Below are positions 19,816 through 30,374 of a stretch of 64,000 bases of DNA, piece by piece. How positions within the stretch are numbered: position 1 is the stretch's first letter; each line of letters starts with the position of its first letter. Source of the stretch: Nitrospiraceae bacterium (GTDB taxonomy: Bacteria; Nitrospirota; Nitrospiria; Nitrospirales; UBA8639); the NCBI GenBank assembly GCA_020632595.1, contig JACKFF010000001.1, positions 682,001-746,000 of the forward strand, read 5' to 3'. The position numbers and the translations under genes are program-made. The notes under the pieces are model-generated. The model was not told the origin of the DNA, ran no database searches, and was given only the letters and a program-made list of their open reading frames with translations.

Positions 19816-20631
19816 TTAGGGATTCTCCTTCGGGGATGGAGCAGGAAGCGGAGGCCCCTGTTCGCCCAAGCCGACGGGGAAGGCCTTCATCACCTTGTTG
19901 ACACCCAATTCGGCAAGTGTAGCGGCAGTCACAAACCCTCCACCCTTTTCAAAAAATCCTACCACATCCTGGTTAAGCGGTTTTTGTTCCTCAAAAAACT
20001 CCCCGGTCCACAAGACCATTCCATCAGACGGTCTGATGAGGTACACTTCAAACCCTACTGCGGCCGGCTTGGCTCCAAGCTTGCTCCCTTCACGCTCACG
20101 ATATGTCCGGACGAGTCCCGCTACAACTCCATCCACCTTTAAGTGAGCTCCGACCTTTTGGGCCATGACGGGCAAGGCCATTTCTTTTTCGGAGCTTTCC
20201 TCGCCCACCACGGAAAAAGACTCCTCTGGACCAATCACCCGCAAGGAAGGCCGGCCGGACAACACAGAAGCCACTTGCTTCGTAATTCGATGTGCGGCCG
20301 TTTCAGGCACCACATAACGAACTTTTTTGAATTCTGTCCCATCCGCCTGATCAGTCCCCGGCAACCGAAATTGTGTACGAATTTCTTCAGGATCCCTTAC
20401 GCCTCCACGTGAGCTACTCGCCAATTGAGGGGTTTTAATGGTCTGAAAAGGAAGGACAGCGAGACTGGATATACGGGAGGGATCAAATTGCGGAGCGGCC
20501 TCAATTTGAACTTTAGGGGGAACACATCCCACTCCGAGACACCACCACCCGATAAGGCTCAAGACCAGGAACCGGGAAGGCAAGGGTCTCGACCGCCCAT
20601 TGATCGCAAGACACCTTCTCCTCATTGCCAA
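19816..20631 (-). CDS. Lipoprotein of unknown function inside the his cluster
   Basis: The 271-residue product has an N-terminal signal with a lipobox ending GVGC (about residue 36). It continues with a mature domain containing SSLAVLPFQT and a DGVVAGLVRTY segment, the style of outer-membrane-associated lipoproteins that assemble with secretion or surface complexes (GNA1162-like). The family is not certain. It overlaps the hisH end by about 10 bases and is followed 3 bases later by hisA, so it should be co-transcribed with histidine genes although no enzymatic link is evident. The C-terminal tail is proline-rich. Confidence 0.75.
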   Translation of the reverse strand: MAMRRRCLAINGRSRPLPSRFLVLSLIGWWCLGVGCVPPKVQIEAAPQFDPSRISSLAVLPFQTIKTPQLASSSRGGVRDPEEIRTQFRLPGTDQADGTEFKKVRYVVPETAAHRITKQVASVLSGRPSLRVIGPEESFSVVGEESSEKEMALPVMAQKVGAHLKVDGVVAGLVRTYREREGSKLGAKPAAVGFEVYLIRPSDGMVLWTGEFFEEQKPLNQDVVGFFEKGGGFVTAATLAELGVNKVMKAFPVGLGEQGPPLPAPSPKENP

Positions 20632-21245
20632 TCACCAAAATTCTTTAAAAGCTGCAACCCGACGGCCTGACTTTTTTCGGGATGCCATTGAGTAGCAAAC
20701 ACATTGTCTTTCCAGACACTACTCGCAAAAGAAATTCCGTAGTCGGTTTGGGTACTGACGAGAGCACCGTCCGTCGGTTCCACATAGTAGGAATGCACGA
20801 AATACACATAGGAGTCGGAGGCAATGCCACGTAAAGGCGGAGCAACCGTGTTGATCTGAATCGTATTCCACCCCATATGAGGAATTTTATACGAGGTCCC
20901 TGCATCATCAGACGGACGGGGAATCGCTTTCACCTTCCCGGACAGAATCCCTAACCCTTGATGATAGCCAAATTCTTCGCTTTCCGAAAACAGCAATTGA
21001 TACCCTAAACAAATGCCGAGAAAAGGTTTTCCCGAAGCGATGGAACCGTATATGACATCCATCAACTCAAAGCGAGCCAGATTGTCCATGCAATCCCCAA
21101 ACGCCCCCACACCCGGCAACACGACATGACTGGCCTGGTCAATCACGAGAGGGGCTCGAGTCACGACCGCTTCATGGCCCACACATTCAAACCCTTTTTG
21201 CACGCTCCGAAGATTTCCCATCCCATAATCAATAATGGCAATCAT
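20622..21245 (-). CDS. hisH: Imidazole glycerol phosphate synthase glutaminase subunit
   Basis: HisH hydrolyses glutamine and passes ammonia to HisF. The class-I glutamine amidotransferase has the nucleophile Cys in GICLGYQLLF and the His-Glu pair in QWHPEKS. The start MIAIIDYGMGN at 21245 fits the conserved N-terminus, with AGGA a few bases upstream. An in-frame start at 21284 adds 13 residues. The product is 207 residues. Confidence 0.96.
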   Translation of the reverse strand: MIAIIDYGMGNLRSVQKGFECVGHEAVVTRAPLVIDQASHVVLPGVGAFGDCMDNLARFELMDVIYGSIASGKPFLGICLGYQLLFSESEEFGYHQGLGILSGKVKAIPRPSDDAGTSYKIPHMGWNTIQINTVAPPLRGIASDSYVYFVHSYYVEPTDGALVSTQTDYGISFASSVWKDNVFATQWHPEKSQAVGLQLLKNFGDWQ

Positions 21246-21287
21246 GTCCTGGCTGTTTCCCTCTCTCCTTCCACTGATTCTCACCTT

Positions 21288-21896
21288 TTAGAGCGACCCC
21301 TTGGTGGAGAGCACTCCCTTAATTCGTTCTTCCCGCCTGACCGCTTGGTCCAAGGCCTTCGCAAACGCCTTAAAAATCGCTTCCATGATGTGATGAGGGT
21401 TTCTTCCATACAGCACATTCACATGAAGGTTTAACCCTCCCTGGCTCACGAATGCCTGAAAAAAGTCTTCAAACAATCCCAAATCAAACGACTTAATATA
21501 GCGTGTGGGTAACACGACATTGTATACGAGGTATGGACGGCCACTCAGATCCACGGTCACCTGGGCCAAGGTTTCATCCAACGGCACCGCCGCCCACCCG
21601 AACCGGGTGAGGCCCTCTTTGGTCCCGAGAGCCTGGGTTAAGACCTGTCCCATGACAATCCCCACGTCTTCGATCGTGTGATGGTCATCAATCTCGATAT
21701 CCCCTTTTGCTTCAACCGTCAGATCAAAAAATCCATGCTTACCGAACAAATTCAACATGTGATCTAAAAACGGGATCGAGGTCTTAATCTGATTATTGCC
21801 GCATCCGTCGAGACCCCATTCTACTCGAACGGCCGTTTCCGCGGTTTTCCGTTCTTGGGAAGCCGTTCTGGGAACAAGATGTTGGTTCATGTCCAT
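21288..21896 (-). CDS. hisB: Imidazoleglycerol-phosphate dehydratase
   Basis: The enzyme removes water from IGP to give imidazole acetol phosphate. The 202-residue single-function form has the two metal-binding motifs DDHHTIED and a late NPHHIMEA. There is no fused phosphatase, so histidinol-phosphatase must be encoded elsewhere. It overlaps hisD by 10 bases. Confidence 0.96.
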   Translation of the reverse strand: MDMNQHLVPRTASQERKTAETAVRVEWGLDGCGNNQIKTSIPFLDHMLNLFGKHGFFDLTVEAKGDIEIDDHHTIEDVGIVMGQVLTQALGTKEGLTRFGWAAVPLDETLAQVTVDLSGRPYLVYNVVLPTRYIKSFDLGLFEDFFQAFVSQGGLNLHVNVLYGRNPHHIMEAIFKAFAKALDQAVRREERIKGVLSTKGSL

Positions 21897-23170
21897 CGAC
21901 TCTCCATTGATCGCCCATGTGCATCCAGGCCTTCCAGCTTAGACAGCCGCATCACCGGAGCATGGGCTTTGCGCAATGCGGCCTTTGAATAGGCCACCAC
22001 ATTGCTGGTTTTCATGTACTCATCCACACCCAAACACGAAAAAAATCTGGCACTCCCACCAGTTGGTAACACATGATTGGGCCCTGCCACATAATCCACC
22101 ACTGCGGGAGGGGTATAGCGTCCAAGAAAAATGGCACCGGCATGACGTATACGTGACACATAATCTCCCGCGCGATCCATATTCAATGATAAATGCTCAG
22201 GCGCAATCTGATTGGCTAATTCAAACGCCTCATCAAAGGATCGCACAACAAACGCCATGGCATGATTTTGAATGGATCGGGACGCAATTGCCTGGCGTCC
22301 CAACTGTGCGAGTTGGCGGGTCACTTCAGTCACGACCCGTCTGGCAAGAGTCAGAGAAGTCGTCACCAGATACACACAGGCTTCCTCATCATGCTCGGCT
22401 TCACAAAGAAGATCAGCTGCCACATGCCGTGGGTTACTGGCGGAGTCGGCAATGACCAGTAACTCACTCGGACCCGCAATCATATCAATGTCGACCCGGC
22501 CGTAGACCAGGCGTTTGGCCGAGGCCACATACATATTCCCGGGACCGACAATTTTATCTACGGGCCGGATTGTCGAGGTGCCAAACGCCAAGGCCCCAAT
22601 GGCTTGGGCTCCACCGACCCGATAGATTTCATCCACTCCAGCGACATCCGACGCCACCAACAACGCGGGGTGGATAATGCCGTTCGGCGTCGGCGTACAC
22701 ATGACGACTCGCTTTACTCCAGCCACTTTCGCGGGGATGGCATTCATGAGCACCGATGACGGATACAGGGCTTTTCCGCCTGGAACATACACACCGACGG
22801 CATCTAACGGCGTGATCCGTTGGCCTAATTGAATCCCCTGTTGACGATAGACCCAGGGCTTCCTTCGTTGTCGACGATGAAAGATCCGAATGCGATTCGC
22901 CGCATATTTCAGCGCTTGAATATCCGAGGACGGTAGTTCGGCGTATGCACGCTCGACGTCTTTTGCTGTCACACGAAGGCTGTCCGGACTGATCCGGACA
23001 CGATCGAATTTCCAGGTCAATCGCTGGAGTGCCTGATCGCCCTCTTGCCGAACAGCATCCAATATTGTCTTGACGGCTTTTTCAACCTTGTCGTTCTGGT
23101 GAACGGCCCGCTGACAAACACGATCCACCGCTTGCGAAAACTCTTGGTCCTTGTGGGAAACAATTTTCAT
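21887..23170 (-). CDS. hisD: Histidinol dehydrogenase
   Basis: HisD oxidises histidinol to histidine in two NAD-dependent steps. The 427-residue product has the signatures [41 protein letters not shown] (zinc ligands) and IAPEHL. It overlaps hisG by 4 bases (ATGA) and hisB by 10. Confidence 0.97.
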   Translation of the reverse strand: MKIVSHKDQEFSQAVDRVCQRAVHQNDKVEKAVKTILDAVRQEGDQALQRLTWKFDRVRISPDSLRVTAKDVERAYAELPSSDIQALKYAANRIRIFHRRQRRKPWVYRQQGIQLGQRITPLDAVGVYVPGGKALYPSSVLMNAIPAKVAGVKRVVMCTPTPNGIIHPALLVASDVAGVDEIYRVGGAQAIGALAFGTSTIRPVDKIVGPGNMYVASAKRLVYGRVDIDMIAGPSELLVIADSASNPRHVAADLLCEAEHDEEACVYLVTTSLTLARRVVTEVTRQLAQLGRQAIASRSIQNHAMAFVVRSFDEAFELANQIAPEHLSLNMDRAGDYVSRIRHAGAIFLGRYTPPAVVDYVAGPNHVLPTGGSARFFSCLGVDEYMKTSNVVAYSKAALRKAHAPVMRLSKLEGLDAHGRSMESRWT

Positions 23171-23829
23171 GCATGAACCTTTTTGGAGCGGGAACGAGAA
23201 AGAATTTTTTTCACCCGAGCAATCAGTTCGGTAATCACAGCATGTTTCATTTTTAAGCTTGCCCGATTCACAATCAATCGGGCAGATGACCAGGCGATCA
23301 CTTCATCCTCGACCAGATTATTGGCTTTCAGAGTGTTTCCTGTCTCCACCAGATCGACAATCCGATCGGCCAATCCGACCAATGGAGCCAACTCGATCGA
23401 CCCGTAGAGCTTAATCAATTCCACAGGCAACCCCTGCTGGTTAAAATACCGTTCGGTGATCGTGGGATATTTGGTTGCCACCCGAAGCTTGGAAGACATC
23501 CGTTGCACAAGCTGTGGCCCGTTCGGCCTGGCGACGACCAGCCGACAGACCCCCAAGTTCAGGTCAACCGGTTCATAGACATCCGGGCTCTGTTCCAACA
23601 AGACATCTTTCCCAACCACCCCTAAATCGGCAGCGCCATATTCAACATAGGCCGGCACATCACTTGGGCGTACAATTAAGACCCGATGCCCATGCTCCGG
23701 GAATTCCAAAATTAATCGACGGTCGTCCGCTCGAACATGATATCCCGTATAGCCGGCCTGGCGGAACAATTCAAGAGTCGGATCAAGAAGTTTACCCTTG
23801 GAAAAGGCAATGGTAATCCTTTCGCTCAT
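23167..23829 (-). CDS. hisG: ATP phosphoribosyltransferase, short form
   Basis: HisG joins ATP and PRPP in the first, regulated step of histidine synthesis. At 220 residues this is the short form (HisG-S), lacking the C-terminal ACT-like regulatory domain of the ~300-residue long form. It has two periplasmic-binding-protein-like lobes with GKLLDPTLELF, SDVPAYVEYGAADLGVVGKD and a PRPP-loop segment VETGNTLKANNL. Short HisG normally works with HisZ, and no hisZ is found in this window. It overlaps murA and hisD by 4 bases each. Confidence 0.96.
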   Translation of the reverse strand: MSERITIAFSKGKLLDPTLELFRQAGYTGYHVRADDRRLILEFPEHGHRVLIVRPSDVPAYVEYGAADLGVVGKDVLLEQSPDVYEPVDLNLGVCRLVVARPNGPQLVQRMSSKLRVATKYPTITERYFNQQGLPVELIKLYGSIELAPLVGLADRIVDLVETGNTLKANNLVEDEVIAWSSARLIVNRASLKMKHAVITELIARVKKILSRSRSKKVHA

Positions 23830-25091
23830 GACACCTCGCGAACGCGGACAATCCTCGCACCCAGGTCCTGAAATTTTTCTTCCAGCCGTTCATAGCCGCG
23901 GTCTAAATGATAAACTCGGGACACAATCGTTTCGCCATCAGCCGCCAACCCGGCCAATACCAAGCCTGCACTGGCGCGTAAGTCCGAAGCCATGACGGGG
24001 GCACCGGTGAGCAAGGGCACACCTTTGACCACGGCATGCGGGCCATCAATCTCAATCGACGCTCCCATCCGGTGAAGTTCCGGGACGTGCAGGAATCGCC
24101 CTTCAAAAATGGTTTCGGAAATCACGCTCACGCCTTCTGCCACCGACATCAATGCCATCATTTGGGCTTGGAGATCGGTCGGGAAGCCGGGATAGGGGAG
24201 CGTCTTAATTTCCACCGCTTTGAGGGGACCGGAACGGCGGATTCGCACACCGTCATGGCTTTCGGTTAACTCAGCACCCATTTCCTGAACTTTTTTCAGG
24301 ACGCTGCCCAAATGATCTGTTACGCACCCCTTTACCATCACATCCCCACCGGTAATGGCTCCGGCCATCAAATAGGTGCCGGCTTCAACTCGATCGGGGA
24401 TCACCCAATGCCCTGCCCCATGAAGCTCCTTCACCCCTTCAATTGTAATGGTGTCCGTTCCCACTCCATGGATTTTTGCACCTCGCTTGGTCAGGAAGGC
24501 ACACAGGTCTGTGATTTCCGGTTCCCGTGCAACATTATGCAAACTCGTGGTCCCTTGCGCCAGGCAAGCCGCCATGATCAGGTTTTCCGTGCCCGTGACT
24601 GTCGGGAAATCCAAGTCAATCCTTGCCCCTTTAAGACGACCCGCTTTCGCATGGATATATCCATGCTCCACTTGAACTTCCGCCCCCATCATCTCCAATC
24701 CTTTAAGGTGAAGGTTCACCGGTCTGGTGCCGATCGCACATCCACCCGGCAGAGAAACCTTGGCCTCTCCCAGCCGAGCGAGTAAAGGCCCGAGGGCTAA
24801 AATAGACGCTCGCATCGTCTTGACTAAATCATACGGCGCTTCAATCGATTGCACCTGAGCCGCATCCAGCCTGATTCTGGCACCTTCCTCCTGAACCGTC
24901 ACTCCCAATAAGGCCAGTAATTTCCCCATGGTCATGACATCACGCACGTGTGGAACATGGTCAATGACGCATTCCCCACCCCCTAACAACGTCGCTGCCA
25001 AAATCGGCAAGGCGGCATTCTTGGCTCCGCCGATTTCCACGGACCCCTTTAAGGGCAATCCACCTGTGATTCGAATTTGATCCACTGACAA
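23826..25091 (-). CDS. murA: UDP-N-acetylglucosamine 1-carboxyvinyltransferase
   Basis: MurA transfers enolpyruvate to UDP-GlcNAc in the first committed step of peptidoglycan synthesis in the cytoplasm. The 421-residue product has the inside-out barrel repeats, KNAALPI, and the active-site loop PGGCAIGTRPVNLH. The fosfomycin-reactive cysteine is present. It lies between prmC (10-base gap) and hisG (4-base overlap), the murA-hisG order seen in several phyla including Nitrospirota and Deltaproteobacteria. Confidence 0.97.
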   Translation of the reverse strand: MSVDQIRITGGLPLKGSVEIGGAKNAALPILAATLLGGGECVIDHVPHVRDVMTMGKLLALLGVTVQEEGARIRLDAAQVQSIEAPYDLVKTMRASILALGPLLARLGEAKVSLPGGCAIGTRPVNLHLKGLEMMGAEVQVEHGYIHAKAGRLKGARIDLDFPTVTGTENLIMAACLAQGTTSLHNVAREPEITDLCAFLTKRGAKIHGVGTDTITIEGVKELHGAGHWVIPDRVEAGTYLMAGAITGGDVMVKGCVTDHLGSVLKKVQEMGAELTESHDGVRIRRSGPLKAVEIKTLPYPGFPTDLQAQMMALMSVAEGVSVISETIFEGRFLHVPELHRMGASIEIDGPHAVVKGVPLLTGAPVMASDLRASAGLVLAGLAADGETIVSRVYHLDRGYERLEEKFQDLGARIVRVREVS

Positions 25092-25101
25092 TATTCCTTG
25101 T

Positions 25102-25980
25102 CTACACAGGACGCCGTTGCACGCATACTACTCGTGGAATGCCTTGGGAATCCGGCAGGACCTTTACCATTTTAAAGGCATTCGTCAGGGAAGGCTCCCG
25201 GCACAGAAGGTCTGCCTGACCAACTCCCACTTCCATCAGGACATATCCTTCAGAGGAAATAACTGGCGGCGATTCATCCAATAACCGCCGGTACACATCG
25301 AGTCCATCCGGCCCTCCATCCAACGCCAGTCGTGGTTCAAAGTCTTTGACATCTGGAGAAAGGTGTTCCCATTCCGCATGGGAGATATACGGCAGGTTAG
25401 CAATAATGGCGGTCACTTTACCTGCTAAATTTCTGGATAACAAGTGGGAAAGCAGGTCACCAGCCACCCACAGAATTCGTTGCGCAACTCCATGGCGCAT
25501 GGCATTGACCTGCGCAAGTTGTAGCGCGGAGACCGACTTATCTGATGCGATAATCACCGCTGCAGGAAGGTTGACCGCTAGACTGATCGCCAGACATCCA
25601 GAACCCGTCCCGACATCCAGGATCACCGGACGCACGTCAGCCCCTAGAAGCCCAATCGCCTCTTCCACCAGCAATTCGGTCTCAGGTCTTGGAATGAGCA
25701 CCCCAGGTTGGACGAGAAAATCCAAACCAAAAAATTCTTGATTCCCTAATACATATTGCAGTGGTTCATGTAAGGCACGGCGGTGAAATAAGGCCACAGC
25801 CCGCCGACAGACTTCCGCATCAACGGGAGTATCCGGATTCGCATGCAATTGCAATCGCGTAATACCAAGGGCACCCTCAAGAATCCACAGCGCTTCATGG
25901 CGGGCATTGGCAATCCCCGCCTGAATCAGCGTCTCAACCGCACCACGATATAACTGTGCATAGGAAGTGAAGGGGGGCAT
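25102..25980 (-). CDS. prmC: Peptide chain release factor N5-glutamine methyltransferase
   Basis: PrmC methylates the Gln of the GGQ motif of release factors; its substrate RF1 is encoded just upstream. The product (about 292 residues from ATG 25980, GAGG upstream) has a helical N-terminal domain. The SAM domain holds LDVGTGSGCLAISLA and the catalytic loop reads NLPYI where the family norm is NPPY. An upstream TTG at 26019 would lengthen it by 13 residues. Confidence 0.93.
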   Translation of the reverse strand: MPPFTSYAQLYRGAVETLIQAGIANARHEALWILEGALGITRLQLHANPDTPVDAEVCRRAVALFHRRALHEPLQYVLGNQEFFGLDFLVQPGVLIPRPETELLVEEAIGLLGADVRPVILDVGTGSGCLAISLAVNLPAAVIIASDKSVSALQLAQVNAMRHGVAQRILWVAGDLLSHLLSRNLAGKVTAIIANLPYISHAEWEHLSPDVKDFEPRLALDGGPDGLDVYRRLLDESPPVISSEGYVLMEVGVGQADLLCREPSLTNAFKMVKVLPDSQGIPRVVCVQRRPV

Positions 25981-26047
25981 CTGAGCCTCAAAAAGCACGC
26001 ACACCTTGAACCGTTGCAAGAGAAGGACTGGCGTTACAAGAAAGACA

Positions 26048-27127
26048 TCATTGGGCTTTGAGGGCCGCGATTAACCCGTCAAGGTCGCCTTCCATCACTC
26101 GATCCAATTTATGCAACGTCAGCCCGATTCGATGGTCGGTCACGCGATTTTGTGGAAAATTATACGTGCGGATTTTCTCACTCCGTTCCCCTGTCCCGAC
26201 TTGGGAACGGCGTTGTTGGGCAATAGAGGCTTCCTGTTTTTCGCGCTCGGCATCACCAATTCGTGTTCGAAGAGTTCGCATGGCCTTCGTTCGATTTTTT
26301 AGTTGGGACCGCTCGTCCTGACATGTCACGACCACTCCTGTCGGAATATGAGTAATCCGGATCGCAGAATAAGTCGTATTCACACTTTGTCCACCAGCCC
26401 CTGATGAACAATAGGTGTCAATCCGTAAATCTTTCGGATCAATGTGGACCTCTACCTCTTCCACCTCAGGCATCACCGCGACCGTAGCCGTGGATGTATG
26501 AATTCGTCCATTAGCCTCTGTCGTCGGAACCCGCTGCACCCGGTGAACCCCACTTTCATACTTAAAATTTCCAAAGGCTCCCTTGCCTTCAACCAGCAAA
26601 ACCGCCTCTTTGACCCCACCAAGACCGGTTTCCTGAAATTCCATTAATTCGACCCGTAATCCCTTAGCCTCGGCAAACTTCGTATACATCCGCAGGAGGT
26701 CGCCGGCAAAGAGTGCGGCCTCACTTCCACCCGTCCCCGCACGAATTTCAATGAACGAATTTTTATTATCTCCTTCATCAGCCGGGCAGAGCAATTCAAT
26801 GACCTGGGCCTCCAGGGCCTCACGTTGACTTTCCAGGCTTTGCAACTCTTCACCGGCCAACCGGCGCATGTCGGGATCTAATTGCAGATCTTCCGTCATC
26901 AGGCGAGTCTGGGCAATCTCTTCAACTACCCGTCGGTACCCGCCAAACAACTGCGCAATGGGCTCTATCTCTGATCGTTCTTTCGTGAGGGCAACCAGAA
27001 GGGTCGGTTGAGACAAGACGGCAGGATCTGATAACTGATCGTTGAGCGTGTCATATTTATTGGCAATGGCCTCCCATTTGCTGAATAAACCGCCCTCTTT
27101 AAGCTCTGTCTTAGTAATTGGTGGCAT
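26048..27127 (-). CDS. prfA: Peptide chain release factor 1
   Basis: RF1 reads UAA and UAG stop codons. The 359-residue product has the GGQ loop (SGAGGQSVNTTYSA). The codon-reading tripeptide, in RVQRVPTTEANGR, is of the RF1 PxT class (PTT where E. coli has PAT), not the RF2 SPF class. It is full length and lies between rpmE and prmC. Confidence 0.96.
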   Translation of the reverse strand: MPPITKTELKEGGLFSKWEAIANKYDTLNDQLSDPAVLSQPTLLVALTKERSEIEPIAQLFGGYRRVVEEIAQTRLMTEDLQLDPDMRRLAGEELQSLESQREALEAQVIELLCPADEGDNKNSFIEIRAGTGGSEAALFAGDLLRMYTKFAEAKGLRVELMEFQETGLGGVKEAVLLVEGKGAFGNFKYESGVHRVQRVPTTEANGRIHTSTATVAVMPEVEEVEVHIDPKDLRIDTYCSSGAGGQSVNTTYSAIRITHIPTGVVVTCQDERSQLKNRTKAMRTLRTRIGDAEREKQEASIAQQRRSQVGTGERSEKIRTYNFPQNRVTDHRIGLTLHKLDRVMEGDLDGLIAALKAQ

Positions 27128-27394
27128 AGATTCAGTTTAACAGGAAATTAAATGACACAACATATACCCTTATCCCAGCAACAAGCCCACGAGCCTCATA
27201 CGAAAAGTTTCATAGAAGATGGGATTGACCGGAAGGGGACCGAGACAACACTCAGAGTAGCCGCTGCTGGGAAACCCAGTCTTTTTGACCGCAACTCAAG
27301 AAAAGCCACAGCCAGGACTGCTTCACCACCATACACAGATCATCCCCTGGAGGATTGTTTAGGCAGGACAATGGAGAAGAAAGAGAAACAAGTC

Positions 27395-27616
27395 TTAAGC
27401 TTTGGCTTTGGGCTTCGCCGTTTTGGCGTATTTTTTATTGAAACGTTCCACCCGTCCTTCGGCATCCACAATTTTCTGGGTACCCGTGAAAAACGGATGG
27501 CAACTGGAACAGATGTCGACCTTTAAGTCTCCCACGGTCGTCCGGGTTTGATAAGTCATTCCGCACGCACAACTCACATTTGCAAATTCATAAGCCGGAT
27601 GAATGCCCTTTTTCAT
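27395..27616 (-). CDS. rpmE: 50S ribosomal protein L31, zinc-binding form
   Basis: The 73-residue L31 keeps the zinc cysteines at 16, 18, 36 and 39 (SCACG and [10 protein letters not shown]), so it is the C+ form. Its tail is rich in Lys/Ala as usual. It follows rho by about 75 bases. Confidence 0.96.
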   Translation of the reverse strand: MKKGIHPAYEFANVSCACGMTYQTRTTVGDLKVDICSSCHPFFTGTQKIVDAEGRVERFNKKYAKTAKPKAKA

Positions 27617-27692
27617 ACTTCCTCCTTCAACGCCATCTCTCGGTTCAGCATCTAAATATGAAAAGCCCCTAACACAAAGCCCCTATTGTGAA

Positions 27693-28943
27693 TTATCGAT
27701 TCATAGATTGCAAGAACTCATTATTACTCTTGGTTCCGCCAATTTTATCCATGAGAAATTCCATCGCCTCCATGGTCCCGAGAGGGCTGAGCACCTTTCG
27801 GAGAATCCACATTTTGTTCAGACGGTCGCGATCAACCAGCAACTCTTCTTTCCTCGTACCGGATTGACTGATATCGATGGCCGGGAAGAGCCGTTTATCC
27901 GCCAACCGACGATCCAGGTGCACCTCCATGTTTCCCGTGCCCTTAAACTCTTCAAAAATAACATCGTCCATTCGACTTCCAGTATCCACCAATGCTGTGG
28001 CCAGAATCGTCAAACTTCCACCAAATTCGATATTTCTGGCGGCACCAAAAAACCGTTTAGGTCGTTGCAGGGCATTGGAATCCAAACCGCCGGATAACAC
28101 CTTTCCACTGGGAGGGGAAATCGTATTATAGGCACGCGCCAATCGAGTTACACTGTCTAACAAAATCACCACATCCCGTTTATGTTCGACCAAACGCTTG
28201 GCTTTTTCCATGACAATCTCCGCCACTTGGGCATGACGCTGAGGCGGCTCATCAAATGTGGAGCTAATGACTTCGGCGGCTTTGACCTGGCGCTGCCAGT
28301 CGGTAACTTCTTCAGGTCGTTCATCAATCAGGAGGACAATCAAGACAATTTCCGGATGATTCGCAATAATGGCCCGCGCCACAGCCTGCAAGAGCATGGT
28401 CTTTCCCGTTCTGGGAGCCGCCACGATCAATCCCCGTTGCCCCTTGCCAATGGGCGTCGTGAGTTCCATCACTCTCGTGCAATACTCTTCAGGATCAAAT
28501 TCAAGGTTGATCCGCTCTTCAGGATACAGCGGAGTGAGGTTATCGAACAGAATTTTATCCCGCTGCACCTCAGGCTCATCATAATTAATTTTTTCGACTT
28601 TCAAGAGCGCAAAATACCGCTCTCCGTCCTTCGGCGGACGAATCTGCCCTGACACAATATCACCGGTTCGCAAATTAAATCGTCGAATTTGAGACGGAGA
28701 AATATAAATATCATCGGGTCCTGGCAGGTAGTTGGAATCCGGGGCCCGGAGAAATCCAAATCCATCTGACAGAGTCTCCAGGACTCCCTCTCCGAAAATG
28801 ACTCCGTTCTTGTCGCTCTGCCCTTGAAGAATAGAGAAAATCAGCTCTTGCTTTCGTAAATTTGGCGCGCCATCAATTTTTAGATCACGCGCGATTTCAT
28901 TTAATTCTCCAATGGACTTTTGCTTCAATTCGGCAAGATACAT
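27693..28943 (-). CDS. rho: Transcription termination factor Rho
   Basis: Rho is the hexameric RNA helicase that ends transcripts. The 416-residue product has an N-terminal helical domain and an OSB RNA-binding domain with [21 protein letters not shown]. The ATPase has Walker A PRTGKT, the [11 protein letters not shown]alker B, the Q-loop around TFDEPPQRH and the R-loop with GGLDSNAL. It is the first gene of the rho-to-dnaG run. Confidence 0.97.
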   Translation of the reverse strand: MYLAELKQKSIGELNEIARDLKIDGAPNLRKQELIFSILQGQSDKNGVIFGEGVLETLSDGFGFLRAPDSNYLPGPDDIYISPSQIRRFNLRTGDIVSGQIRPPKDGERYFALLKVEKINYDEPEVQRDKILFDNLTPLYPEERINLEFDPEEYCTRVMELTTPIGKGQRGLIVAAPRTGKTMLLQAVARAIIANHPEIVLIVLLIDERPEEVTDWQRQVKAAEVISSTFDEPPQRHAQVAEIVMEKAKRLVEHKRDVVILLDSVTRLARAYNTISPPSGKVLSGGLDSNALQRPKRFFGAARNIEFGGSLTILATALVDTGSRMDDVIFEEFKGTGNMEVHLDRRLADKRLFPAIDISQSGTRKEELLVDRDRLNKMWILRKVLSPLGTMEAMEFLMDKIGGTKSNNEFLQSMNR

Positions 28944-29268
28944 TAGGTTACTCCATTCATTGGCCGGAAGGGTTTTCTCGTGGGCTTAGCCTGATACGAG
29001 GGGTGGAAAGGATACGAACATTTTCATCTGGGTTATGCGCTGAGAATTTCGGCGATCCTCGAAAAAGGAACCGCACCAGACTTTGATAAAGTTAAAAATT
29101 TTAGACCGGTATTGTGTGTTTTAGGAAGAATGTTTAGAGAAACTGAAGAACCACACTTGTCAAAACCACCGTGTTGTCCTATCTACGATTTGAAATAATA
29201 CGTGAAGTCCGAGAAGTTAATTGGCGGAAATGGATTTTGCTATCAAATGGGCAGGTCTTAATTAATTA
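28944..29268. other. Long leader region of rho
   Basis: No gene is seen. About 320 bases separate the rho start from its candidate promoter. Long rho leaders are often sites of autoregulated termination, but no specific structure was identified here. Confidence 0.35.
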
Positions 29269-29296
29269 TTTATCTCACTATTGAACAACTTGTCAA
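29269..29296 (-). promoter_or_regulatory. Candidate promoter for rho
   Basis: On the minus strand a perfect TTGACA (29291-29296) is followed after 16 bases by GATAAA (29269-29274), in very AT-rich DNA. It is the only strong -35 found upstream of rho. Confidence 0.45.
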
Positions 29297-29452
29297 TAGG
29301 CTCCTTTCGGAAGTTGCGACAAGAAACTCAAGTTTTTTCCCCCGACCACTCATCGAAGAGTCACCCCACTCTCTCATGGTTGGCACCCTCAATCGTATTA
29401 TGTTAAACCATCATGATGGTAATTGAAAGTCAACAAGGAAGGGTTTTCTCCC

Positions 29453-29869
29453 ATGTCTGATTCAGGTTTTCCCTTTTCCAGTGAACGGATTTTCACCCTC
29501 TCCGAAGCCAACGGATTAATTCCCGAGCTGGAACAATTTTGGGACAATATTAGGGCAGGACGCCAAATACTTATGGACACCAGGGAAGAAGTCAAAAAAG
29601 CCAGCGCCCAAGCCTCATCTGGAGGAGGAACGGTCATGGGCGTCCAATATATCAAAGGGTTACAAGACATCAATGGCAGCCTGCATGCCATTCAAGAACT
29701 CGGCGTGGTGATCAAAGATGTTGAAATTGGATTATGTGATTTCCCATTTTTGCTTGATGACCGCCTGGTATTTTTATGTTGGAAATCCGGAGAAAAACAG
29801 GTTCGCTGGTGGCACGATATTGACAGCGGATATGCGAACAGACAACCCTTAGAAGACCCGAATCCATAG
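29453..29869 (+). CDS. DUF2203 family protein
   Basis: The 138-residue product shows the family pattern: FTLSEANGLIPELE at the N-terminus, a helical middle, then VEIGLCDFPFLLDDRLVFLCWKSGE and a WWHDID tail. The ATG at 29453 has AGGAAGGG upstream; an ATG 30 bases earlier is less likely. The function of the family is unknown. Confidence 0.85.
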   Translation: MSDSGFPFSSERIFTLSEANGLIPELEQFWDNIRAGRQILMDTREEVKKASAQASSGGGTVMGVQYIKGLQDINGSLHAIQELGVVIKDVEIGLCDFPFLLDDRLVFLCWKSGEKQVRWWHDIDSGYANRQPLEDPNP

Positions 29870-30032
29870 ACCTGCCGCATACTCGCCTATTCATTTTCCA
29901 ACACACTTTTCAGACAACAGGGGCTCCCAACCAACATGTCCATACGACGGCCTTCTGATATGTTGGAGGAGCCATGTCCATGGCAGAAGAGAGACCATTG
30001 ATGCAGCCTGGTAAAAGGAACGAGGAAATAGA

Positions 30033-30320
30033 ATGAAATTCGTAATTTTAGGAAAAGATGGTCCTGAAGGCGCACAAAAACGCCCCCTCTATCGGGAAGC
30101 CCACCTCAAACGGCTAGAGGCGTGGGCCCAACAAGGCAAAGTTATTTTGGCTGGGCCTCTGACCGATAAAATAGGGAGCTTAATCGTGGTCGAAGCAGAA
30201 TCACTCGAAGAAGTCCAAGCATTTGCCAACGATGATCCCTATACCCTTCATGGGGTTTTTCAAGAAGTCACTATCCACCCGTTTCTACAGGTGTTTCCCA
30301 AAGCGAAGCTTTCACTTTAA
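30033..30320 (+). CDS. YciI-like protein
   Basis: The 95-residue product is a dimeric alpha-beta-barrel (ferredoxin-like) protein of the YciI type. Conserved points are the REAHLKRLE helix, the VILAGPL strand and the FANDDPYTLHGVF segment with the family Asp. A GAGGAAAT ribosome site precedes the ATG. No reaction is established for most members. Confidence 0.88.
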   Translation: MKFVILGKDGPEGAQKRPLYREAHLKRLEAWAQQGKVILAGPLTDKIGSLIVVEAESLEEVQAFANDDPYTLHGVFQEVTIHPFLQVFPKAKLSL

Positions 30321-30374
30321 CCAGGAAGAAATTGGAAAAAGCCTGCCCCCAACGCTTGTGAAAACCCTGATATC

